Source: an uncultured Acidobacteriia bacterium
Lineage (GTDB): Bacteria; Acidobacteriota; Terriglobia; Bryobacterales; Bryobacteraceae
DNA: 49,260 nucleotides
Direction of reading: 5' to 3'
NCBI GenBank assembly: GCA_903925015.1
Contig: CAIYDY010000096.1
Span: 1-49,260, forward strand
In this document: positions 8,679 to 14,837 of the stretch, piece by piece
Layout of the letters: every line of letters starts with the position of its first letter
How positions within the stretch are numbered: the stretch's first letter is position 1
Position numbers and translations under genes: made by a program
Notes under the pieces: model-generated
The model's input: the letters and a program-made list of their open reading frames with translations, nothing else
What the model was told of the DNA's origin: nothing
Database searches by the model: none

Positions 8679-8900
8679 ATGATTCAGACCGTTGAGGCCA
8701 TCATCGACGAAACGGGAAACGTACGGCTGACGGAGCCTCTGCGGCTATCATCGGTCCGCCGGGCACTGGTGACAATCCTGAACGAGTTGGACCGTTTGCC
8801 AGTCTCTGAAACGGCCCTGCTCAGTGAGGCCGCACTTGCGGCAGATTGGGATCGCCCAGAAGAGGATGCAGCTTGGGCCCACTTGCAGCGGGTTTCGTAG
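8679..8900 (+). CDS. Antitoxin partner of the adjacent MazF-like toxin
   Basis: 73 residues, acidic. The N-terminal pattern V-E-A-I-I-D-E-T-G-N-V-R-L-T-E-P-L is that of short antitoxins found in front of MazF/PemK-type genes, followed by an Ala/Asp-rich C-terminal tail (A-D-W-D-R-P-E-E-D-A-A-W) that probably wraps the toxin. A Shine-Dalgarno-like CGGAGAG lies just before the ATG, and a -10-like TAAACT lies at 8649-8654. The end overlaps the start of the toxin gene. Family assignment beyond 'antitoxin' is uncertain; the neighbour gives most of the support. Confidence 0.7.
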   Translation: MIQTVEAIIDETGNVRLTEPLRLSSVRRALVTILNELDRLPVSETALLSEAALAADWDRPEEDAAWAHLQRVS

Positions 8901-9229
8901 TTCTCGTCCGATTTCCTTTCTCCGATCTGTCGGGTACCAAGCTGCGACCGGCCGTGATGCTGGCCGATGCTGGGCGCGGCGATTGGGTCCTCTGCCAAGT
9001 GACCAGCAAGTCGTATGCGGATGTGAATGCGGTCGGAATCAATGAGGCTGACTTTGCTCAGGGCTCGCTCCGACTTGCGAGCTTTGCCCGGCCCGGAAAG
9101 CTATTCACGGCGAATGCGGGATTGATTGAGGGCAATCTTGGGGTGCTACAGCGCGAAGCGTTGCGGCGAATCGTCAATGCGGTCATTGCGGTGATCGGCG
9201 CGTCTTCGGTCACAGAGGTGGATGCCTGA
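8873..9229 (+). CDS. MazF/PemK-like mRNA interferase toxin
   Basis: 118 residues from a TTG at 8873 (an upstream in-frame TTG at 8846 is possible). The MazF fold is clear: G-F-V-V-L-V-R-F-P-F-S-D-L-S-G-T-K-L-R-P-A-V-M-L holds the first strand and the P-F-[ST]-D and K-x-R-P-A signature, split here for length. Known MazF/PemK proteins cut mRNA at short sites. It overlaps the antitoxin gene by 28 bp, so translation is coupled. The middle (residues ~30-100) is divergent but has no break. It looks intact, unlike the HicA copies next to it. Confidence 0.85.
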   Translation: MGPLAAGFVVLVRFPFSDLSGTKLRPAVMLADAGRGDWVLCQVTSKSYADVNAVGINEADFAQGSLRLASFARPGKLFTANAGLIEGNLGVLQREALRRIVNAVIAVIGASSVTEVDA

Positions 9230-9411
9230 GAACCAGCCCAAGAGAGTTCGGGCTCGAGATCGTTCGCCAGTCGGGATCGCACATACGTTTGGCCCGTGGA
9301 CCGAATCGAGTTACCGTGCCCGCGCACCAAACAATCGCTCCTGGAACGCTGAAGAGCATCATGGCACAGGCAGGGATTGATTTGGACACCTTCGCCGGGC
9401 ATCTCAAGTAG
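9225..9411 (+). pseudogene. hicB/hicA deletion remnant (copy 2)
   Basis: About 20 bases encoding a HicB piece (P-E-N-Q-P-K-R) run directly into the middle of HicA at about 9247. From there HicA reads open to the TAG at 9409-9411: V-R-Q-S-G-S-H-I-R-L-A-R-G, then V-T-V-P-A-H-Q-T-I-A-P-G-T-L-K-S-I and the final D-L-D-T-F-A-G-H-L-K. The C-terminus, with the catalytic-type S-H, is the best preserved of the three HicA copies, but the N-terminal ~15 residues, the end of hicB and any start codon are gone. It begins inside the last codons of the MazF gene. Confidence 0.8.
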
Positions 9412-9441
9412 CCTAACTCCAACCCTGGCAGAGCATGGACA

Positions 9442-9765
9442 ATGGGTATACACTGGTATCGGATGGATCGATTCGACCCGGCGGTTTTCGATTGGGATGT
9501 CGGCAACATCTCCCACATCGCTAAGCACGATGTCACCACAGTTGAGGCTGAGCAGGTGGTTCTCGGGGCACCGGTCATGCTCGATGTGGAAGAACGCAAT
9601 GGCGAAGACCGGCATACCGAGTTGGGCCAAACGGCTGCGGGGCGATTGCTGCTCGTGGTATGGACGGGTCGACAAGGCAAGATCCGGGTGGTCACTGCTT
9701 TTCCGGCAAATCGGAAGTGGCGGGCAGTATGGCACCGCCTGTCGGGCACAACTCCTGTAGTGTGA
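9442..9765 (+). CDS. BrnT-like toxin
   Basis: 107 residues. BrnT features are visible: F-D-W-D-V-G-N-I-S-H-I-A-K-H-D-V at residues ~16-31, E-A-E-Q-V-V, R-H-T-E-L-G-Q-T-A-A-G-R-L-L, and the C-terminal I-R-V-V-T-A-F-P-A-N-R-K-W-R. BrnT proteins are RelE-like ribonucleases neutralised by BrnA. A second Met at 9463 could be the true start, since BrnT often begins close to the F-x-W-D motif. The next gene starts 8 bp after the stop and fits the antitoxin role, so the pair seems complete. Confidence 0.82.
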   Translation: MGIHWYRMDRFDPAVFDWDVGNISHIAKHDVTTVEAEQVVLGAPVMLDVEERNGEDRHTELGQTAAGRLLLVVWTGRQGKIRVVTAFPANRKWRAVWHRLSGTTPVV

Positions 9766-9773
9766 GGACACAA

Positions 9774-10121
9774 ATGGCAACGCGGAAACAAGTTGAATTC
9801 AAGAGCGAGGCCGAGGAGGCCCGCTGGTTCGAGGACAATCAGGACCGGCTGTTGGAACTGTTCGAGCAGGCGGGAAAGGACGGGGTGCTGCGGATCGGCG
9901 ACAAGAGCGTGGGGATCACGCTGGCCGCCGGGTCGATCGCCTCGCGCGGCGGGGTGCTGCGCAAGCCGCCGTCACAGAAAGTCATGCTGCGCATTCCCAC
10001 CGGCGACATCGAGAAGGCGCGCCATTTCGCCGCCGAGAAGGGGATCGGATACCAGACATACATCAAGATACTGTTGCGGGCAGGACTGGACCGTGAAGAA
10101 AAGGCCCGACTGGTTGGCTAG
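9774..10121 (+). CDS. BrnA/CopG-like antitoxin
   Basis: 115 residues. The N-terminus (S-E-A-E-E-A-R-W-F-E-D-N-Q-D) and the C-terminal ribbon-helix-helix (K-V-M-L-R-I-P, D-I-E-K-A-R, G-I-G-Y-Q-T-Y-I-K-I-L-L-R-A-G-L) match the antitoxin class that pairs with BrnT. The ribbon-helix-helix would bind the operon promoter and the N-terminal part the toxin. The central segment (G-D-K-S-V-G-I-T-L-A-A-G) is longer than in the shortest BrnA proteins. It follows brnT by 8 bp in the usual toxin-first order. Confidence 0.78.
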   Translation: MATRKQVEFKSEAEEARWFEDNQDRLLELFEQAGKDGVLRIGDKSVGITLAAGSIASRGGVLRKPPSQKVMLRIPTGDIEKARHFAAEKGIGYQTYIKILLRAGLDREEKARLVG

Positions 10122-10158
10122 GCATCTGGGCACCTACCTATCTGGATCGTTTGAGTGC

Positions 10159-10164
10159 GAGAAT
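10159..10164 (+). promoter_or_regulatory. -10-like box before the first MNT gene
   Basis: GAGAAT ends 6 nt before the ATG at 10171. The same box and 29 surrounding bases recur before the second MNT gene (GAGAAT at 10860-10865), so the leader was copied with the gene. It would give a leaderless mRNA; the first base of the box is not the consensus T. Confidence 0.35.
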
Positions 10165-10170
10165 ACGGAC

Positions 10171-10476
10171 ATGGCCGCTCCTCCGATCGAGATGCCCCGC
10201 GAAGCGCTCACCGATTTCTGCCAGCACAACCACATGCGGAAGCTCTCGCTCTTCGGTTCCGTCCTGACGGATCGGTTCCGCGACGATAGCGACATCGACA
10301 TGCTGGTCGAATTCGAATCCGACCATATCCCCGACCTGCTCGAACTTGCGGGAATGGAGATCGAACTTTCGGACATGCTGGGGCGCAAGGTGGACCTGCG
10401 GACACCCGCCGAGATCAGTCCGTATTTCCGCCACACAGTTCTGGCCGCCGCCATTCCACAATATGAACGACGATGA
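10171..10476 (+). CDS. MNT-type minimal nucleotidyltransferase antitoxin (copy 1)
   Basis: 101 residues. The minimal nucleotidyltransferase motif G-S-V-L-T-D-R-F-R-D-D-S-D-I-D-M-L-V-E-F is seen at residues ~30-49: Gly-Ser plus the D-x-D metal pair. In known MNT/HEPN systems this protein AMPylates the HEPN toxin and silences it. Its end overlaps the HEPN gene by 14 bp. The ATG was chosen because the same leader precedes the second copy and the protein begins there with the same M-A-A-x-P-I-E-M-P-R-E-A. It is about 60% identical by eye to the product at 10872-11174. Confidence 0.88.
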   Translation: MAAPPIEMPREALTDFCQHNHMRKLSLFGSVLTDRFRDDSDIDMLVEFESDHIPDLLELAGMEIELSDMLGRKVDLRTPAEISPYFRHTVLAAAIPQYERR

Positions 10477-10810
10477 CGTCCAGCGATTGAGGCACATGCT
10501 CGATGCAGCGCGTGAGGCGTTGACCTTCGTGCAGGGGCGTGTCGCGGAGGATCTGGTCCAGGACCGGCTCCTGCTATTGGCAGTCGTCAAGGAAATCGAG
10601 ATCATTGGCGAGGCGGCGGGCAAGATCACGGTCGAAGGCCGCAATGCGGCTCCTGAAATCCCGTGGCGCAAGATCACGGCCATGCGGAACCGGCTAATTC
10701 ATGGCTACTACAACTGGGACCTCGATGTGATCTGGGCAACGCTCACACGCAGTTTGCCCGTGTTGGCTGATGCGGTCGAGAAGGTGCTTGCGGAGGCGGG
10801 CCGTCCTTGA
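10463..10810 (+). CDS. HEPN-type toxin (copy 1)
   Basis: 115 residues, all helical. The R-x4-H RNase motif is present as M-R-N-R-L-I-H-G-Y-Y (about residues 80-89), with E-I-I-G-E-A-A before it, typical of the HEPN partner of minimal nucleotidyltransferases. The C-terminus is complete (S-L-P-V-L-A-D-A-V-E-K-V-L-A-E), which makes it the reference for the altered second copy. Translation is coupled to the MNT gene by overlap. Confidence 0.87.
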   Translation: MNDDDVQRLRHMLDAAREALTFVQGRVAEDLVQDRLLLLAVVKEIEIIGEAAGKITVEGRNAAPEIPWRKITAMRNRLIHGYYNWDLDVIWATLTRSLPVLADAVEKVLAEAGRP

Positions 10811-10871
10811 TAGAAAATCGGGATTGATCGCGTGGCTCAAGACCGCATTCTCTGAGTGCGAGAATACGGAC

Positions 10872-11174
10872 ATGGCCGCTCTTCCCATCGAGATGCCCCG
10901 TGAAGCCATCGCCGAGTTCTGCGGGCGCAACCACATGCGCAAATTGTCCCTTTTCGGGTCCATTCTGACGGCCCGTTTCCGCGTTGAAAGTGACATCGAC
11001 GTCTTGGTCGAATTCGAGCCCGGTCGCGGCCCCGGACTCTTGGGCATCATCCGCATGGAGCGAGAGCTCACCGCGATGCTCGGTCGCCAGGTCGATCTCC
11101 GGACGCCGGGCGATCTGAGCCGATTCTTCCGCGACCGGGTCGTCGCAGAAGCCGTCCCCCAATATGAGCGCTGA
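10872..11174 (+). CDS. MNT-type minimal nucleotidyltransferase antitoxin (copy 2)
   Basis: 100 residues, close paralogue of the gene at 10171. The motif G-S-I-L-T-A-R-F-R-V-E-S-D-I-D-V-L-V keeps the Gly-Ser and the D-x-D pair. The 29 bases ending 8 bases into the gene match the first copy exactly, at an offset of 701 bp, which marks a tandem duplication of the whole pair. It overlaps the following HEPN gene by 11 bp (the ATG lies in the final codons). Confidence 0.88.
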   Translation: MAALPIEMPREAIAEFCGRNHMRKLSLFGSILTARFRVESDIDVLVEFEPGRGPGLLGIIRMERELTAMLGRQVDLRTPGDLSRFFRDRVVAEAVPQYER

Positions 11175-11544
11175 GGACTTGGTCCGCATCCGCCACATGG
11201 TCGAAGCGGCCCGCGAGGCGCTGGCCTTTGCCGAAGGCCGTTCTCGGGAAGATCTGTTCGAGAACCGGATGCTCTTCCATTCCCTCGTCCGGAACATCGA
11301 GATCATTGGCGAAGCTGCGTCGAAGGTCTCTCCGGCGATGCGCCGGTCCCGGCCCGAGTTCCCATGGCCGGACGTGATCGGCATGAGAAACCGGCTGGTC
11401 CACGGCTATTTTGACATCGATCCCGACATTGTGTGGGACACGGCCACGCACCTGCGAGGACACCGGAACCCTGATTGCATCGTGGACCGATCGCAGCGGA
11501 CTCGGCGGATTGACGACCCAAGGCCACCACTTGCGGGAGCTTGA
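11164..11544 (+). CDS. HEPN-type toxin (copy 2) with C-terminus replaced by out-of-frame hicB sequence
   Basis: 126 residues. Residues 1-96 are a normal HEPN protein with E-I-I-G-E-A-A-S and the R-x4-H motif M-R-N-R-L-V-H-G-Y-F. After W-D-T-A-T-H the similarity to copy 1 ends at about 11452. The remaining ~28 residues (G-H-R-N-P-D-C-I-V-D-R) are a +1 reading of hicB DNA, giving a basic, unstructured tail. The normal last helix is missing. The RNase motif is upstream of the junction, so activity is not excluded, but dimer packing may change. Confidence 0.8.
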   Translation: MSAEDLVRIRHMVEAAREALAFAEGRSREDLFENRMLFHSLVRNIEIIGEAASKVSPAMRRSRPEFPWPDVIGMRNRLVHGYFDIDPDIVWDTATHLRGHRNPDCIVDRSQRTRRIDDPRPPLAGA

Positions 11545-11647
11545 GGCAAACATCCTCGAGGCCGTCGAAGTCCATTTCGATCCCGAAGAACAGCCCAAGC
11601 GCATTCTCCTGCACTTCGGGCAAGATTTGCTCCTTGCCGCTGCCTGA
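11453..11647 (+). pseudogene. hicB-like antitoxin lacking its start (copy 3)
   Basis: From C-E-D-T-G-T-L-I-A-S-W onward this frame is nearly identical to the HicB at 8159 (G-L-T-T-Q, H-L-R-E-L-E-A-N-I-L-E-A, P-E-E-Q-P-K-R). The first ~11 codons are missing because the sequence joins the HEPN gene at ~11453. In this frame an ATG at 11411 lies in HEPN sequence and could give a chimeric 78-residue protein, so some product is possible. Confidence 0.78.
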
Positions 11648-11859
11648 ACTGCCACGGGATGTTTCAGGAGCCGACGTCGTTCGGGCCCTTGAAAGGCTCG
11701 GGTTCGAGACCATTCGCCAGTCGGGATCGCACATTCCTTTTGGCCCGTGGACCGAAGCGGGTTACCGTACCCGCGCACCAAACAATCGCCCTTGGAATCC
11801 TGAAAAGCATTATGGCGCAGGCAGGGATCGATTTGGACACCTTGGCCGGACAGCTCTAG
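11645..11859 (+). pseudogene. hicA-like toxin, frameshifted and without ATG (copy 3)
   Basis: The start region reads CTGAACTG where copy 1 has ATGAAACTG, so the start codon is lost. The frame R-D-V-S-G-A-D-V-V-R-A-L-E-R-L-G-F-E-T-I-R-Q-S-G (split here) is then broken by one extra base at 11733-11741 in the run CATTCCTTTTGG; the other frame gives V-T-V-P-A-H-Q-T-I-A-L-G-I-L-K-S-I and A-G-I-D-L-D-T-L-A-G-Q-L to the stop. Copies 1 and 3 share this same extra base, so they descend from one already broken ancestor. Confidence 0.78.
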
Positions 11860-11892
11860 TAGCCGAGAGGACCGTGTGGACCTATGCCGCTC

Positions 11893-13152
11893 CTACCTCA
11901 GTCGACTAACCGACGTTTCCGCATTGTTGTTGTGCCACTGGAACCAGTATTCCTTGACAACCTCAACTGGTTCCAAGCACTTGCCCGTTTGGTCGCAACC
12001 TTGGAAGTTCCACAATGCGCCATCGACGTCGGTCATTACGGGACCGGTACCGTCGGCCGAGTCCGCGATGCGCGTATAGGGCAGCGCATCCTTGGGAAGC
12101 CGCCAAGCACGTACGGATTGGTTGTCTGGGCCCACAACGAGGAGGATTACACCACCCCCCATTCTTTCCATTAGGAGTCGGGCGCGCAGGAGCCCCTGGA
12201 CACGGTATGCCCTTGGGTCATCCTTGATCCGTACTCCGAAGACCAGATCGCGCGCAACCAAGCCCGAGTATTCCTCGCTCTCCAGAATCGCCGGTATTTT
12301 CCGGGCGGCCGCGTCCAAGTCCGAGACATAGTTGGCGGCAAACTCGGGTTGCGGGACGAGGACGGAACTGGTGGGATGCTCGGCTGCCCATTGACGGAGG
12401 GTCATTTCGTCGCCGTGGACTACTGCCAACCTCTTGCCGAGTTGTCGGCCAGCCGCGCTCCGCCCAATGGATTGCTGCCACCACGAGCCGGTCTTGTCGT
12501 CCTGGAACAGGACATTCTGGTTGGCATTCCCGATCAGGCGCAGATTGAGCACAAGTCCCCCCAGAACCCGGCTCCAAACGCGGCCCGAATGACTGAGGAG
12601 TGAGTAGGTGGCTGCGACCGGTTGACCGCCCACTTGGTCATTCAGGATTGCGTGGTAGGCGAGAATGCGGATCGGGTAGGCCCGTGATTCGCCCCGGATG
12701 GTGATTCCCAAGATCTTTTCCGATGGATCCAAGCCTGATTGGGCAATCGGAACGAACTTGGGATTGGGCAGAGGCTTGTTGCGGAGCTCATAGGGGTTCA
12801 GCAAGTTGAAGGGCAGGGTGGCGACGGCGATCAGAGTCAACAGCCAAATTCCAATGGAATAAGGCCGCGCTACCAAAGCCCGAATACAAATCGCGCAGCA
12901 GATGGGCATAATCCGCCAGCGCCAGGTTACGAGGTGAAGCGCGGCTGACAGGATGTCCTTGTCCTGCAACCTGGTCGGCTCCATGAGCCCGTACGGGCCC
13001 AAAAGAAATACCAGCGCAACGCCCACAGCGGCCAATGCGATTAGAAATGGCAGTATCCGGTTGAAGATGCCCAACCCATCATTATGGCCTAAATGAACCT
13101 GTCCCGTGGGAGTAAATGCCAGTGGCTCTACTCGCTCGCGACGGTTTGGCAC
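11893..13152 (-). CDS. DUF3179-domain membrane protein
   Basis: 419 residues. Two or three hydrophobic segments lie near the N-terminus (about residues 33-57 and 85-115), followed by a large soluble DUF3179 domain: I-R-G-E-S-R-A-Y-P-I-R-I-L-A-Y-H-A-I-L-N-D around residue 153, then V-F-G-V-R-I-K-D-D-P-R-A-Y and G-A-L-W-N-F-Q-G near the end. DUF3179 proteins are of unknown function and are typically exported or membrane-anchored. The start overlaps the end of the SpoIIE-type gene by 25 bp, suggesting coupled translation; a start inside the first hydrophobic region is less likely. The 3' end faces the hicA relic across 33 bp. Confidence 0.85.
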   Translation of the reverse strand: MPNRRERVEPLAFTPTGQVHLGHNDGLGIFNRILPFLIALAAVGVALVFLLGPYGLMEPTRLQDKDILSAALHLVTWRWRIMPICCAICIRALVARPYSIGIWLLTLIAVATLPFNLLNPYELRNKPLPNPKFVPIAQSGLDPSEKILGITIRGESRAYPIRILAYHAILNDQVGGQPVAATYSLLSHSGRVWSRVLGGLVLNLRLIGNANQNVLFQDDKTGSWWQQSIGRSAAGRQLGKRLAVVHGDEMTLRQWAAEHPTSSVLVPQPEFAANYVSDLDAAARKIPAILESEEYSGLVARDLVFGVRIKDDPRAYRVQGLLRARLLMERMGGGVILLVVGPDNQSVRAWRLPKDALPYTRIADSADGTGPVMTDVDGALWNFQGCDQTGKCLEPVEVVKEYWFQWHNNNAETSVSRLR

Positions 13153-14759
13153 CTACCAGTTTCGAGCCGTCGTGACCAATCTAGGCGGGGGGCCGGGTCC
13201 AATCGGGCTACCATCAACGTTTGGTCGTCGCGCGGAGGCTCGGTGCCTATGAAGGTCCGAACATCCTCCAAGATACCGGCGCACACGTCGCCTGGAGACT
13301 TGTCTGCGAATTTCGCGACGGAAGCGATGATATTGTCCTCTCCGAATTCATCGTCGGCGGCGTTGGCAGCCTCGGAAATCCCGTCCGAGAAAACGATCAG
13401 CAGGTCACCCGGTTGAACGGGGACCTCGGCCACGCGGTACCGCATTCCGGGCAACAGGCCAAGGACCGGGCCTCCCTCGGAAAGTCGGACAACCTCATTG
13501 CCGGAGGCGGTGGTGCGAATCAGCAGCGGCGGCAAATGACCCGCATTGATGTACATGAGGCGGGCCGTCTCCGCGTCGAAGACTCCCCAGAACAGACTGA
13601 CGAATCGCTCCCGGGCCGTTTTCATGCAGAGAATGTGGTTGAGTCGCTCGGCTGCCTGCTCCAACTGCTCAGGACCGCCAAGGGAACTGGCGCGAACGGC
13701 GCCTTGAACCACACCCATCAGGAGCGCTGCGGGTAGACCTTTGCCCGAGACATCGCCCAACAATAGGGCCACGCCACCGTCGTCGGTCTGGTAGACGTCG
13801 TAGATGTCACCGCCAACCTGGTAGGCCGGAACGCATTTGGCGGCGAAGGCAAGGCTGCCGATCAGGGCGTCCTGGTCTGGAAACAGGTCCAGTTGGACAC
13901 GGCGGGCGATCGAAAGCTCCTCCTCGATGTGTTTGCCGCGCATGTAGTGGCGAAATCGGAAACCGATTAGGACGACCGCGCCCAGAAGTGCGAAAGCCGC
14001 CGAACAGCCAAGGATGAGGTTTTCCTGCAATGGCCCAAAATTGCTGGACACGCCGCCAAGGTAGACGCCGATTTCCACTATTTCGAACTGTCTCGCGCCC
14101 CGTCCACGCCCGAATCCACCACGACGGCCATCGGGTGGGGTCCCCGCCCGACCCGACTTATCGGTATCGGGTAGCTCTAGCCCGCGCGGTTTGCCGGGCG
14201 GCGCCATGTCCGGCGGAGGCTCCATGAAGGCTTGGGCTGCAGCTTGGGCGGTCTGGTCCGCATTGGAATCGGGAGGGGGTGGTGGGTTCTGGGTGTCGGA
14301 CGGTCCCCGCCCACGCCCTCCGCCCGGTCCGCTCCGCATCGGCGAGAGTACGATCATGACGCGGCCATTGGCCAAATCCCGTTCCTCTGGGACCCGGTTC
14401 CGGTTGGCGAGAAGTTTTTCGATCTGTCCGGGTTTGTAGACCGGGGCACCTGGAACCTTGGTGCTTTCCGCGATCTCCTTGCCGTCGATATTAAAGATCC
14501 GAATCCATGCGATGTGCTCGGGTGCTTCCTTGACCAATTCCTGGAGAACAGGGGCCAGGGTGGACGATTGGGTCGAGCCCGTTAGCCGCAAGGCGCGGGA
14601 AATGGAATTCATCCGTCGCTCCGCCTCCCGGCCAGCCTCCATGCGGACCAGATTCTCCGACACGTATTCGTATGTGCGCACACTTTGCGCAAACAAAAGG
14701 AGACCCAGCAACCCGCCAACGCAGATGGAAAACTTGAACCAGAGATTCTTCGGCTTCAC
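13128..14759 (-). CDS. Membrane-anchored PP2C (SpoIIE-type) serine phosphatase
   Basis: 543 residues from a GTG start with AAGGATG upstream. Transmembrane segments at ~10-28 and ~250-272 flank an extracytoplasmic sensor part (~30-248) that contains a Pro/Gly/Arg-rich stretch (about 140-225, including G-G-F-G-R-G-R-G-A-R). The cytoplasmic C-terminal half is a SpoIIE/PP2C domain: A-R-R-V-Q-L-D-L-F-P, Y-Q-V-G-G-D-I-Y-D, G-D-V-S-G-K-G, F-S-D-G-I-S-E-A and R-D-D-Q-T-L-M-V, which together carry the metal-binding aspartates. Such proteins act on anti-sigma-factor antagonists in partner-switching systems; no such partner is nearby. The downstream DUF3179 gene overlaps its end. Confidence 0.9.
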   Translation of the reverse strand: MKPKNLWFKFSICVGGLLGLLLFAQSVRTYEYVSENLVRMEAGREAERRMNSISRALRLTGSTQSSTLAPVLQELVKEAPEHIAWIRIFNIDGKEIAESTKVPGAPVYKPGQIEKLLANRNRVPEERDLANGRVMIVLSPMRSGPGGGRGRGPSDTQNPPPPPDSNADQTAQAAAQAFMEPPPDMAPPGKPRGLELPDTDKSGRAGTPPDGRRGGFGRGRGARQFEIVEIGVYLGGVSSNFGPLQENLILGCSAAFALLGAVVLIGFRFRHYMRGKHIEEELSIARRVQLDLFPDQDALIGSLAFAAKCVPAYQVGGDIYDVYQTDDGGVALLLGDVSGKGLPAALLMGVVQGAVRASSLGGPEQLEQAAERLNHILCMKTARERFVSLFWGVFDAETARLMYINAGHLPPLLIRTTASGNEVVRLSEGGPVLGLLPGMRYRVAEVPVQPGDLLIVFSDGISEAANAADDEFGEDNIIASVAKFADKSPGDVCAGILEDVRTFIGTEPPRDDQTLMVARLDPAPRLDWSRRLETGRCQTVASE

Positions 14760-14837
14760 CCGTTCATCCTTACGTAATCTATTAGACCTTGGTACCGGCT
14801 CTGCGCGTGCAAGTCTTGGTAAAACGTGACCGCAACG

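Noticed and set aside
14678-14700. ACTTTG...CAAAAG stretch as a third operator of the winged-helix regulator
   Set aside because: The arms do not form a symmetric palindrome and it lies inside the SpoIIE-type coding sequence, far from a promoter.
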